Assembly: GCA_024233305.1 (NCBI GenBank)
Contig: JACKPV010000023.1
Location: forward strand, 310,001 to 374,000
Origin: Verrucomicrobiales bacterium
GTDB taxonomy: Bacteria; Verrucomicrobiota; Verrucomicrobiia; Limisphaerales; J093
DNA: 64,000 bases
Reading direction: 5' to 3'
Part shown: one piece after another, positions 42,284 through 50,636 of the stretch
How positions within the stretch are numbered: the stretch's first letter is position 1
Layout of the letters: each line of letters begins with the position of its first letter
Translations under genes and position numbers: made by a program
The notes under the pieces: model-generated
What the model was told of the DNA's origin: nothing
The model's input: the letters and a program-made list of their open reading frames with translations, nothing else
The model's database searches: none

Positions 42284-44070
42284 ATCCCCTCCTCCTGCAT
42301 CCGTCCGCGTTCCTCTCCTTGACCGCTTCGCAATCCGGCGTCCCTCGTCCGCGCGCCCGCCTGCGACCGGTTCGGTGTGGGGTCCTTGCCGCCCTGTTGC
42401 CGGCCCTGGCGCTGGCGGGCCTTCTTCCGCTGGCCCGCGCGGCTGACGCGTTTCCCTTGAAGCCCGGCTTCGGTGATCTGGCGCAGACCTCCGCCAGCAC
42501 GTCGGCGTCGGATGCAAGTTTGGCCGGGGCGGTGGAATCCCCGGAGCCACCGGCCGGAGCGGCGGGTTCGGAAGGTGTCGCCGTGATCGGGGATGCCGGC
42601 GAAGGCCCTGAGACTGAAGTGACAGGGGGCGAACCGGGGGGGGCGGCGGTGGGCCAGGACCTGGGGGCAACCTCGGCCGAAGCGGAGGTAATGGAGCACG
42701 TCGCCGGCCGTCGGGTGTATTCCTTTCATGGTGAGAACACGGAGATGAAGGCGGCGTTGGCCATGTTCGCACGTGCCAACGGACTGAATATTGTCCCGGA
42801 TGCGGAGGTGACCGGCACCGTGACCATCAACGTGGAGAATCTGCCCCTGGAACAGTTGATGCGGGCGCTCCTTGAGGCCCATGACTACACTTGGGACGAG
42901 GAGGATGGGCTGATTCGAGTGCGTGCCCGGCGTACGGAGACGTTCCACGTGAATTACCTGCGCCTGTCCCGCACGGGGCAGGGTTCCAATTCCGCGGCCC
43001 TGTCGGCGGGTGGTTCCGGCTCGGGCGGCGGTGGTGGCGGCGGCAGTGGGGGTGGCGGCGGTGGCGGGGGAGGTGGTGGCGGCGGCGGCGGTTCGGGCGG
43101 CGGTTCCCAAGGCGGCTCATCCATCAACCTGAAGGCCGAAAATCCCGTTGATTTTTGGAAGGAACTCCAGACCGAGCTCGAAAGCCTGCTCACGGACGAA
43201 GGGAAGAAGAGCATGGCGGTCAACATGACCTCGGGCATGATCCAGATCACTGACCGCCCCTCGGCCCTGAAGCGGGTCAAGACCTACCTCGATTACATGG
43301 ACAAGGGAGTCCAACGGCAGGTCGAGATCGAGGCCAAGTTGTTCGATGTGACCCTTACCGATGAGTTCCAGCTCGGCATCGACTGGGACCATGCGGTCGA
43401 AATCGGCGGCGGCGTGATGGCCGCCGGGGCGTCTCCCTCGGTGATCGCCCCCGCCGGCGGGATTCTGCCCAGCGCGCCCACCCTGAACCTCATCTTCCAG
43501 AACGAGGACACGACCGCGGTGTTGCAGGCGTTGCAGCAGCAGGGCCAGGTCGAGGTCATCTCCAAACCGCGCATCCGCACGCTCAACAACCAGACCGCCC
43601 TGATCAAGGTGGGCACCGAGACCCCGTTCTTCCGGCAGCGCAACACGGTGGTTCCCGGCGTGAACGCGGGCGCGGCGACGGTCTTGCAGGAGGACGAAGT
43701 GTCCAGCATCACCGTGGGCACGATTCTGTCGATCACGCCGCAGATCTCCGGGGATGACTGGATCACCCTGGATATCTCGCCCGTGCTGACCACGCTGGTG
43801 GACGTCGAACTCTCGCCTTCGGAGACGACCACCGCTCCGGTCCTGGATATCAAGCAGGCGTCCACCCTGGTGCGCGTCCGCGATGGCTCGACGGTGGTCA
43901 TGGGCGGCCTGATTCAAAACACCAAGAGCCGCACGCTCCGCAAGGTGCCGCTCCTCGGGGACATCCCCTTGCTCGGGAAGGTGTTTCAGGGCCGTTATGA
44001 CGCCGAGCAAAAGAAGGAACTCGTCATCTTCATCACCCCGCGCATCGTGAGTATGGACCGGGGGACGTGA
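42280..44070 (+). CDS. gspD: secretin of type IV pilus / type II secretion
   Basis: 596 residues. A longer N-terminus precedes a signal peptide around LLPALALAGLLPLARAAD. Residues about 60-135 are disordered; about 138-235 form an STN/N0 domain (YSFHGENTEMKAALAMFARANGLNIV, LPLEQLMRALLEAHDYTW). About 245-285 is a Gly-rich linker with few other residues. An N1/N3-type domain follows, then from about 345 the secretin: VEIEAKLFDVTLTDEFQLGIDW, VEVISKPRIRTLNNQTALIKVG, TVGTILSITPQIS, VRDGSTVVMGGLIQ and VPLLGDIPLLGKVF at about 557. It would form the outer-membrane pore. Last of four genes chained by ATGA overlaps. Confidence 0.92.
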   Translation: MNPLLLHPSAFLSLTASQSGVPRPRARLRPVRCGVLAALLPALALAGLLPLARAADAFPLKPGFGDLAQTSASTSASDASLAGAVESPEPPAGAAGSEGVAVIGDAGEGPETEVTGGEPGGAAVGQDLGATSAEAEVMEHVAGRRVYSFHGENTEMKAALAMFARANGLNIVPDAEVTGTVTINVENLPLEQLMRALLEAHDYTWDEEDGLIRVRARRTETFHVNYLRLSRTGQGSNSAALSAGGSGSGGGGGGGSGGGGGGGGGGGGGGGSGGGSQGGSSINLKAENPVDFWKELQTELESLLTDEGKKSMAVNMTSGMIQITDRPSALKRVKTYLDYMDKGVQRQVEIEAKLFDVTLTDEFQLGIDWDHAVEIGGGVMAAGASPSVIAPAGGILPSAPTLNLIFQNEDTTAVLQALQQQGQVEVISKPRIRTLNNQTALIKVGTETPFFRQRNTVVPGVNAGAATVLQEDEVSSITVGTILSITPQISGDDWITLDISPVLTTLVDVELSPSETTTAPVLDIKQASTLVRVRDGSTVVMGGLIQNTKSRTLRKVPLLGDIPLLGKVFQGRYDAEQKKELVIFITPRIVSMDRGT

Positions 44071-44259
44071 GTTCGCCGGGGCAGGGGAGTCCCTGAGTGG
44101 ACGCCCTGCGCCAAATCCCCGGAAGTGCCGCCATTGGTGGGCATCTGATCTTCTGAGACGGGCCGGGCAAGGCGATCTGACCGAGGCCGGTCGGGTCGTC
44201 CCGGTGTCCTGTCTCGGAGCCAACCGGCAGTCCGCAGCAACAAACCAAAAGGAAACACC

Positions 44260-45108
44260 ATGAAGTCAACACTCGCATGCATCGCCGCGTCCGCGGCCAT
44301 CCTCGGTGGGCCCGCCACTCAGGCCGAGAACCTGATCCTCAACGGCGGTTTCGAGCCGCCGGCCGATTACGACAATTGGATCGTCGATCCCTATGCCGCC
44401 TTCGGGATTGGCTGGTATCTGAACGACGGAACCTATCTTCCCCTCAGCGGGATCTTCGGAGCCGCGGACCCGCTGGCGGGAGCGCAGGACCTCATGACGG
44501 ATTCGCTGGGAGCAGGGACGATGACGCTGGGGCAGTGGTTCGAGGTGCCGACCGGCGTGCAGTCCGCCATCCTGAGCTGGCAGGATCGCATCCGCAGCGT
44601 CAACTTCGACGGCGGCGACTTCCTGCCCGGCTGGCAGGAGGTCCGGGTCGTGATTCGCGATCTGGATGAGAACGAGGTTGCGGTGGTCTTCGCCACCGAC
44701 CCCGGGGATGGCGCCGTTCAGCCGGGGCCCAACCTGCGGGGCGCGGATCTGACCAGCGTTCTCCAGGCCTACGAGGGACAGGCCCTCCTGCTGAGCTTCG
44801 AGGTCCAGGCCTATCTCGGGTTTGTGAACTTCAGCGTCGACGATGTCATCCTCGCCGTCACCACCGATGGGGGTGGCGGTGGCGACAACATCGTGATCGA
44901 CGGCTGTGACACGGGCGTCCCGAACCTGACGGTCGACGGGGTGTCGCTCCAGACCTACATCGACGACTGCGCCGCGGCGGCGAAGAACCATGGTCAGTTC
45001 GTGAAGTGTGTCGCCCAGGTGACCAACCTGCTGGTGAAGGAAGGACTGATCACCGGCGAACAGAAGGGCGCCATTCAATCGTGCGCGGGCCAGTCCGACC
45101 TGCCATGA
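44260..45108 (+). CDS. secreted protein: beta-sandwich plus small cysteine domain
   Basis: 282 residues with an AAGGAA ribosome-binding site and signal peptide (MKSTLACIAASAAILGG..TQAENLILNGGFE). Residues about 22-195 form a jelly-roll of the carbohydrate-binding type (NLILNGGFEPP start, FSVDDVILAV end). After a Gly-rich hinge comes a helical domain of about 50 residues with DDCAAAAKNHGQFVKCVAQ, LVKEGLITGEQKGAIQSCA. I have seen NHGQ..CV..GAIQSCA endings on other secreted bacterial proteins of unknown function; three or four cysteines could form disulfides. It may be cargo or a surface decoration of the preceding secretion system. Followed by a strong terminator. Confidence 0.7.
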   Translation: MKSTLACIAASAAILGGPATQAENLILNGGFEPPADYDNWIVDPYAAFGIGWYLNDGTYLPLSGIFGAADPLAGAQDLMTDSLGAGTMTLGQWFEVPTGVQSAILSWQDRIRSVNFDGGDFLPGWQEVRVVIRDLDENEVAVVFATDPGDGAVQPGPNLRGADLTSVLQAYEGQALLLSFEVQAYLGFVNFSVDDVILAVTTDGGGGGDNIVIDGCDTGVPNLTVDGVSLQTYIDDCAAAAKNHGQFVKCVAQVTNLLVKEGLITGEQKGAIQSCAGQSDLP

Positions 45109-45161
45109 ACCTCCCGCCAATCCGCCGGGGCGCTGTCGTTCAGCGCTCCCGGCGCCGCCCG

Positions 45162-45187
45162 ACCCGCCCCACGAGGGCGGGTTTTTC
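45162..45187 (+). terminator. intrinsic terminator
   Basis: ACCCGCCC at 45162-45169 pairs perfectly with GGGCGGGT at 45175-45182 across a 5-base loop, followed by a TTTTT run. It stands 54 bases after the preceding gene's stop and closes the secretion locus. Confidence 0.85.
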
Positions 45188-45212
45188 GTTGGGAGCCGGC
45201 TTGCGGCCCGGA

Positions 45213-45452
45213 GCCCCGGAGGACGCACGGTCGTGTTCTTCCCAACCCGGCGCGCACGGAGTGCCCGCCCTACCACCTGGCCCGGGTAGGGCGCGCAGTC
45301 CCCTGCGCGCCGCCCGAGATCGAGCCCCCCCGTTCACCTCCCGAACCCGTATCAAGCGCGGTTCCACCAGCTCGCTCGACCCTCCACCTCAAACCACTCC
45401 ATTTCGGCGCTTCCGCCCACCGGTCAGTCGGCCGGGATCTGGTGCTCTGGCC
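45213..45452 (-). repeat. family B repeat, copy 1 (reverse)
   Basis: About 240 bases. Its reverse complement matches 51604-51843 at roughly 85-90% by eye, with landmarks GAGTGGTTTGAGGTGG, CGCTTGATACGGGT, GAGGTGAACGGGGGGGCT, TCTCGGGCGGCGCGCAGGGGA and CGTGCGTCCTCCGGGGC. No plausible protein in either strand. It sits directly beside A3. Confidence 0.85.
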
Positions 45453-45475
45453 GCCTCACACGCGGTAAGAGCAGA

Positions 45476-45670
45476 GCCGTGACCATTCAGTGCCTCGTCG
45501 CCGCCAACATGCAGTCGGCGCATGATTCAGCAGGAAAACGGACGCCTGCCGCCGGGTGCGACGATGCACCAGGACGTGACCGCCAGTCGGAACCGGGGAG
45601 ATCGCACAAGCCCCTGGATTTCAGCGCCGACTACACGGCGGCGGCCACCGCGGGTTGAATCGATACCGCT
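45476..45670 (+). repeat. family A element, copy A3 (full length)
   Basis: Starts GCCGTGACCATTCAG and ends AATCGATACCGCT. Layout as A1, with changes in the left palindrome (CAACATGCAGTCGGCG) and a shared middle (GACGATGCACCAGGACGTGAC, TCGGAACCGGGGAGATCG). It lies 24 bases from the end of repeat B1. Confidence 0.8.
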
Positions 45671-45746
45671 GGGATGCGCCCCCGCTTCGGGTGGGGTTGG
45701 CAATCCCATTGCCAAGCGCCCGCGGGCGGGGGTAGGATCGCCGCCC

Positions 45747-47576
45747 ATGAAACGCATCGGATTCGCCCTGCTTGGCGTGCTGCTTTGGTTCGCCCCCCGA
45801 TTGGCGGCCCAGACGCCGGACGAGATGTTCGTCGGGGTCTACAACCTCGTTTTGCAGGGAGACAGCCTGCAGCAGGGCGGGCAGGAAAGCGCCGCCCAGG
45901 AGAAATACGGCGCCGCGCTTCAGCAGCTCAAGGAACTCGAAGCGCGCTATCCGTATTGGAATCGCCGGGTGGTCGAATACCGCCTCAAATATCTCGAAGC
46001 CCGCGTGAAGCCCGAGGAGGCGGCCCCCGCGGAAGCTGCCGTTCCCGCCGGACCGCCTCCGACCCGAGAAGAGGTGGCGGCGTTGCGTCAGCAGGTGGAA
46101 GCCTTGCAGGCCGCGCGGGCCCAGCTGGAAGCCAAACTGCAGGAGGCCCTCTCGGCACAGCCCGCGGCGGTCGATCCGCGCGAACTCGAGAAGGCCCGCG
46201 GCCAGCTCACCGCTCTCCAGAAGGAGAACGAGTTGCTCAAGGCCAATCTCGCGCAGCAGGAACAACAACTGAGCGCCGCCCCCGATGCCGCGGCCCTCGA
46301 TCAGGCGCGCAAGGCGGTGACCGATTTGAACCAGGCCCTCGCGGCGCAGAAGGACGAACTCGCCGCGGTGACCCGCGAGCGGGACACCCTGAAACAGCGG
46401 CTTGCCGCCAGCCCCGGCGTCGCGGTCGAGGAACCTACCGCTGCACCTGACCTCGCCCGGGCCCAAGCGCAGGTGGCCGAGCTCACCCGCTCCCTTGAGA
46501 CGGAAAAAGCCCGCGCCGCCGACCTCGAAAAGCAGGTGCAGGCGGCCGCTTCCCGTCCCGCCGCCGAACCGTCCATCGATGCCGCGACCGCCGCCGCGAC
46601 GTTGGCCGTGGCGAAAGCCGAGGTGGCCAGCCTCAAGACGTCCCTCCAAACGGAGCAGCGCCGCGCCGCCGATCTCGAAGCTCAGCTCAAGGCCGCCCGC
46701 ACCGGGGCCGAGGTCGACAGCGCCACCCGGCTCAAGCTTGAGGATCTCGAGAACGAACGCGACGCCCTGCGCAAGCGGGTGTCCGTCCTGACCCGTCAGC
46801 TCGACGAGTTCAAGCTGGCCCGCGGCGACGAATCCGCGAAACAGCTCAGCGAACAGCTCAGCGTGCTGCGCGCGCGGATCCAGGTCTACGAGGCGCAAAG
46901 CCAGCCCTACACGACCGAGGAAATGGCCTTGATGCGTCAGGCGCCCGTGATCTCGACTTCGGATGAAGGGTCCGGACGAATCGCTGCGCGCGAGCTTCCC
47001 GCCGGGGTGGCCGGGCTCGTGTCCGACGCCGAGCGCGCCTTCCGCGCCGAACGTTACGACGAAGCCGAGACCAAGTATCTCCAGGCCCTGGAAGTGGATG
47101 AGAAGAACGTGCACCTGCTGGCCAACCTGGCCGCGGCACAGGTGCAGCAGGGCAAACTCGAAGCGGCCGAGACGACGCTGAACCGCGCGCTGGCCGAGGA
47201 TGCAATGGATCCCGACAGCCTCTCGCTCAAGGGACTGATCGAGTTCCGGAAGGGTGACTACGACGCTGCCGAGGGAACCCTGAGCAAAGCGGCCCAGTTG
47301 AGTCCCGAGAATCCGCTGACCCAGAACTACCTCGGGGTCACCCTCAGCCAGAAGGGACTGCGCAAGCCGGCCGAAACCGCCTTCCGCAAGGCGATTCAGA
47401 TCGATCCGGGTTACGCCGAGGCGCACTACAACCTCGCCGTCGTCTACGCGCGTCAGCAACCCGCCTTCCCGGCCCTGGCCCGCTGGCACTACGAGAAGGC
47501 CGTTGCCGGCGGTCAACCCCGCAATCCCGAACTCGAACAGATCATCGCCGACGCCGCCAAGGAAGGCGGCGAGTAA
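45747..47576 (+). CDS. secreted coiled-coil and TPR protein
   Basis: 609 residues with a signal peptide (MKRIGFALLGVLLWFAPRLAAQ). Residues about 25-85 form a helical pair, then an Ala/Pro linker, and about 100-400 a long coiled coil rich in Ala, Leu, Glu and Gln with repeated LARAQAQVAELTRSLETEKARAADLE-like segments. Residues about 430-600 hold TPR repeats: AERAFRAERYDEAETKYLQALEVDEKN, AQVQQGKLEAAETTLNRAL, GLIEFRKGDYDAAEGTL, LGVTLSQKGLRKPAETAFRKAIQIDPGYAEAHYNLAVVYA. Probably a periplasmic scaffold in envelope assembly. Overall design recalls TPR proteins linked to outer-membrane assembly, though no specific family is evident. Confidence 0.8.
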   Translation: MKRIGFALLGVLLWFAPRLAAQTPDEMFVGVYNLVLQGDSLQQGGQESAAQEKYGAALQQLKELEARYPYWNRRVVEYRLKYLEARVKPEEAAPAEAAVPAGPPPTREEVAALRQQVEALQAARAQLEAKLQEALSAQPAAVDPRELEKARGQLTALQKENELLKANLAQQEQQLSAAPDAAALDQARKAVTDLNQALAAQKDELAAVTRERDTLKQRLAASPGVAVEEPTAAPDLARAQAQVAELTRSLETEKARAADLEKQVQAAASRPAAEPSIDAATAAATLAVAKAEVASLKTSLQTEQRRAADLEAQLKAARTGAEVDSATRLKLEDLENERDALRKRVSVLTRQLDEFKLARGDESAKQLSEQLSVLRARIQVYEAQSQPYTTEEMALMRQAPVISTSDEGSGRIAARELPAGVAGLVSDAERAFRAERYDEAETKYLQALEVDEKNVHLLANLAAAQVQQGKLEAAETTLNRALAEDAMDPDSLSLKGLIEFRKGDYDAAEGTLSKAAQLSPENPLTQNYLGVTLSQKGLRKPAETAFRKAIQIDPGYAEAHYNLAVVYARQQPAFPALARWHYEKAVAGGQPRNPELEQIIADAAKEGGE

Positions 47577-47867
47577 GCGCGCGACAACCGATCCCGCCGC
47601 CGGGGCGGCCGGCGCAACGATCCCATCCACCGCCGACGCCGCCCCCGGAGTCGGCGCTGAAATGCGTGGGCTGAGGCGGTTCCGCAAGTTCGGACCGTCG
47701 GTCACCTTGGAGCGCCTTCCTGCGCCCCGGCGCCAAGCGACCTTCTCGGCAGTGAATTGTCCGTCGATCCGACGTTGGCGACGGGTCACCGCATTTCCGC
47801 CGCACCCCGGCCGCAGGCTCCACCCCCGATAGGCTTGGCCGGGCACCGCTATCCAGAGGGACCGAAG

Positions 47868-48102
47868 CCGCCCGTCCTGATAGTGAACCTGTCACCCTGT
47901 CGACCGCCTTCGGTCTGGGGGCTGGGAGACCCACGCGCGTCTTTGCTGCTTGGGCGGCGGGGTTCATTCCGCGCCACCTCTCGCGCCCGGCGAGACAGCT
48001 GCCAACTACGAACCTGTCACCATATCCTTATCCCCCTACGACGGATGGGCTCGGACCTCGGGAGGAACCGAAGCTGCGTGCCTCAACTGTGAACCTGTCA
48101 CC
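47868..48102 (+). repeat. three copies of short family D repeat
   Basis: Core AACCTGTCACC preceded by GTG or ACTACG at about 47882-47897, 48004-48021 and 48085-48102. The first and third share about 40 bases (GACCGAAGC/AACCGAAGC, then the core). A fourth, reversed copy (GGCGACAGGTTCGTAGT) lies at 3333-3349. Role unknown. Confidence 0.5.
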
Positions 48103-48122
48103 ATGTTCCCTCCTCACTCCTC

Positions 48123-48318
48123 AGCCGTAACGATGCAACACGTGGTCGCCGCCGACGTGTAGTCGGCGCTGAAATCCAAGGGCTTACGCGGTCTCGCCGA
48201 TTCCGATCAGCAGTCACTTTTCGGTGAATCGTCGCCCTCGGCGGCAGGCAGCCCTATCCCAGCTGAATCATGCGCCGACTGCACGTCGGCGGCTACGAGT
48301 TACTGAATCGTTACGGCT
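48123..48318 (-). repeat. family A element, copy A4 (full length, reverse)
   Basis: Reverse orientation. Ends AGCCGTAACGAT and ATCGTTACGGCT are exact complements. Differs from A1 at about three positions in the central 155 bases. The terminal inverted repeats run about 45-48 bases with a few mismatches, each containing CGCCGACGTG(T/C)AGTCGGCG. Confidence 0.88.
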
Positions 48319-48512
48319 CAGCGGCGTTCGAGGCGCACGGTCGCTGCCCGGTCACTGGCCCGCCTGGTTTCGCCGCGGAAGAGATAATTGGGAACACATG
48401 TCTAGGGGCATTTACCTCTATTGCCAGTCGGGCAATGCGGGGTTACCAAATCAGCGCACTGGAAAAAGGCTGGTCCGATGGGGAAGCCCGACGAGCAACG
48501 AGAAGGAACCTG

Positions 48513-49589
48513 ATGAAATCGAGTTTGCATGACACACTGAAATTGGCCGCGGCGCTGGTGACCGTAGCCTGGCCCGCAAGCACCCGAGGCCAGGTTTTTG
48601 ACTTGGGCGTTTCGGCCTCCTCTCCCGGATTCACCGCGTTGAACCAGCAACTCTATCAGGCGGGCACGACGACGGTCGCCGGCGACTTCCCCAACATCTC
48701 CGGAGGAACCGCCCACGGGTACGCAACTGCCACCGGGGCGCCGGGGGTCCTGAAGGCTCGGGTCTCGGGGAGTGCCACTGCGCCCTGGCCCAGCTCGTGG
48801 CCCGCCGGCTCCAGTGGCAGTGTCCAACTCGGGGCCCACGTGACTTATGAAGATACCCTCACCATCTCGGCTCCTGGCGTGCCGGCGGGCACGGTGGGTT
48901 CCGCGGTGGCCGCCTTGTGGGTTCCCGGCTCGCTCACGGGCGGCACGGCCAGCCACGACGGCTACTCCAGCTACGCGACGGCCGACGCCCAGGCTGTCCT
49001 CAACGGCCACTTCCTCAACGGCAACTACAGCTTTGGCGACGGCATCGGTGCCTACTCAGGTCAGCCCGGCATTCCAACCCAGATCACCGTGCCCTTCACC
49101 TTCACGTTCGACACGCCGTTTGCGATCACGATTCACCTGTCCCTCTTCGGCCAGGCGACTGCCTACAACTACCATTCGACACTGAATGACCCACCGGCGG
49201 GCGCCAACAGTGCGTGGCTCGATGTGGATTACGGCAGCAGCGTTTACTGGGACGGGCTTTCGGGGGTGACGGCCGGCGGCAGTCTACTGGCCCCGGACGG
49301 CTTCTCAGCGAGTGGCGCCAGCGGGACCGATTACACCCTCTCCTACGTTCCCGTGCCCGAACCTGAACTCTGGGCCATTGGATCGGCGGTCGGGCTGCTC
49401 GCTCTGGTCATTGGCCGCTGTCGGGATGCCGGGATGCGGGGGGCGACGTCTCGGTCGCGATGCCGACTTTTCTCTTGTCATGAACCATCTGCCCGTCCTG
49501 CCGGCGTGGCGCTGGGCGCGTCAGGCCGGCGACAGCCACTCGGCGGATCGCGGAAGTCAGCGGAAAAACCAACCCCCAAGCCGGAGTGA
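48513..49589 (+). CDS. PEP-CTERM protein 1 of a tandem pair, with odd C-terminal extension
   Basis: 358 residues; start at 48513 (MKSSLHDTLKLAAALVTVAW) chosen for a proper signal peptide, with GAAGGAACC before it. The beta-rich body has DTLTISAPGVPAGTVGSAVAALWVPGSLTGG, a GYSSYATADAQ segment, FTFDTPF and YWDGLSGVTAGG..LAPDGFSASGASGTDYTLSYVPVPEPE. The PEP motif and hydrophobic helix (LWAIGSAVGLLALVIGRCR) should end the protein, but some 50 residues of Arg/Ser/Pro-rich sequence follow (from about residue 310). This may be a readthrough caused by a small frame change. Exosortase-dependent anchoring to the envelope is expected. Confidence 0.78.
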   Translation: MKSSLHDTLKLAAALVTVAWPASTRGQVFDLGVSASSPGFTALNQQLYQAGTTTVAGDFPNISGGTAHGYATATGAPGVLKARVSGSATAPWPSSWPAGSSGSVQLGAHVTYEDTLTISAPGVPAGTVGSAVAALWVPGSLTGGTASHDGYSSYATADAQAVLNGHFLNGNYSFGDGIGAYSGQPGIPTQITVPFTFTFDTPFAITIHLSLFGQATAYNYHSTLNDPPAGANSAWLDVDYGSSVYWDGLSGVTAGGSLLAPDGFSASGASGTDYTLSYVPVPEPELWAIGSAVGLLALVIGRCRDAGMRGATSRSRCRLFSCHEPSARPAGVALGASGRRQPLGGSRKSAEKPTPKPE

Positions 49590-49613
49590 AAGGCCGGCTA
49601 CCTTGTGAAAACC

Positions 49614-50558
49614 ATGAATCCCATCCATCCGAATCGTCGGCGAACCTGGCTGCTTGCGGTCGGCTTGGCGACCTTTGGCGCGTGCCACAGCCTGCTGGCC
49701 CAGGTTATCTCCATGAACGCGACGGTTGACAGTTCGAACGCCAATCCGCACCCGTTGTCCGCGACATTGCACGGAAATGGGCTCGTGAGTTCAACGACCA
49801 GCCATGACAACGAGAATGCATACGCCAAGGGTAGCGGTGGGCCGGGGGTGTTGAGGGCAGCCGCCGGAGCCACGGTAGCCGCGCGCATGCCGGAGACCCC
49901 GGGGAATTCCTCCTACCTTTTCGCCGCCGGCAGGGTCGAGATCGAGTATCAGGATTGGGTAACCATTTCCGCTCCCGGCGTCGCGCCGGGCACGTTCGGC
50001 ACCGCAGTGGTATCCTTGTGGATGCCAGGTTCCGTCGGGGGCGGCACCTATCACCTTCAGGGATACTCGCGCAACGCTTTCGCCAACGGTCAGGTGTCCT
50101 TCCAGGGCAGTGTCGGCAACGATGCTTTCGGGTTCGTGGAGGGGTTCCGGCAGTACGAGGGATACGGTTCGATCCCCACCGACGCGCAGATTCCCTTCGG
50201 TTTCTACTTCGATACTCCTTTCAGTCTGTCCTTTTCCTTGATCGCCGACGCCGCCGCGTCGGCATCGAACTATCGGGAATACTGGTCCGATCTGCCGCTC
50301 AACAGCACGGCGACGGTGTGGGTGGACTTTGGGAACAGCATCTACTGGGATGGGCTTTCGGATCTGACCGCCGGAGGCAACCCGCTGGCGGCGGGCGGCT
50401 TTTCGGTGAGCAGCACGAGCGGAACCGATTACAGCCGGTCCTACGTGCCGACGCCGGAGCCGCAGACATGGGCCGTCGTTTCGGGGCTCGGCTTGGTTGG
50501 CTTCACCACGCTGCGTCGCCGACCCGGGCGGATGCCGAAAGAGGATCCCTGTGGGTAA
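49614..50558 (+). CDS. PEP-CTERM protein 2 of the tandem pair
   Basis: 314 residues from MNPIHPNRRRTWLLAVGLATFG (49614); a GTG at 49605 is possible. It parallels the upstream protein along the chain: WVTISAPGVAPGTFGTAVVSLWMPGS, GGGTYHLQGYSRNAFANGQ, GFYFDTPFSLSF, YWDGLSDLTAGGNPLAAGGFSVSSTSGTDYSRSYVPTPEP. The C-terminus is a normal PEP-CTERM: TPEPQTWAVV, a short hydrophobic run and LRRRPGR. The shared pattern indicates tandem duplication. The domain is unrecognised beyond this pair. Confidence 0.82.
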   Translation: MNPIHPNRRRTWLLAVGLATFGACHSLLAQVISMNATVDSSNANPHPLSATLHGNGLVSSTTSHDNENAYAKGSGGPGVLRAAAGATVAARMPETPGNSSYLFAAGRVEIEYQDWVTISAPGVAPGTFGTAVVSLWMPGSVGGGTYHLQGYSRNAFANGQVSFQGSVGNDAFGFVEGFRQYEGYGSIPTDAQIPFGFYFDTPFSLSFSLIADAAASASNYREYWSDLPLNSTATVWVDFGNSIYWDGLSDLTAGGNPLAAGGFSVSSTSGTDYSRSYVPTPEPQTWAVVSGLGLVGFTTLRRRPGRMPKEDPCG

Positions 50559-50636
50559 CCGCCACCGGGAACCGGCGGCGGGTTGCGAGGAAAAAGCCCG
50601 TTGAAAGGGTGGGGTGGGGCGGCTAGTTTGGGCACG

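Larger units (their letters stand above)
45109..45746. other. 638-bp intergenic space: terminator, repeat B1, repeat A3
   Basis: Filled by the terminator at 45162, repeat B copy 1 (45213-45452, reverse) and family A copy A3 (45476-45670), leaving about 75 bases for the promoter of the TPR gene. No gene is supported. Confidence 0.75.
47577..48512. other. 936-bp intergenic space: D repeats and A4
   Basis: No gene is supported. It contains three copies of a short repeat (family D, core GTGAACCTGTCACC or ACGAACCTGTCACC at about 47884, 48006 and 48087), the family A element A4 (48123-48318), and an inverted repeat ATTGCC-N5-GGCAAT at 48420-48436 upstream of the first PEP-CTERM gene, which could be an operator or small hairpin. 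Confidence 0.65.

Noticed and set aside
43018..43115. GGC/GGT repeat tract, first considered as a tandem DNA repeat array
   Set aside because: It is in frame inside the secretin gene and encodes a Gly/Ser linker; reported as a protein feature instead.
45006..45482. 158-codon open frame across the terminator and repeat B1
   Set aside because: It runs through an intrinsic terminator and repeat DNA and begins inside the preceding gene in another frame.
47868..48320. CRISPR array
   Set aside because: Repeats here are only three, unevenly spaced, with related rather than unique spacers, and no cas gene is in the window.
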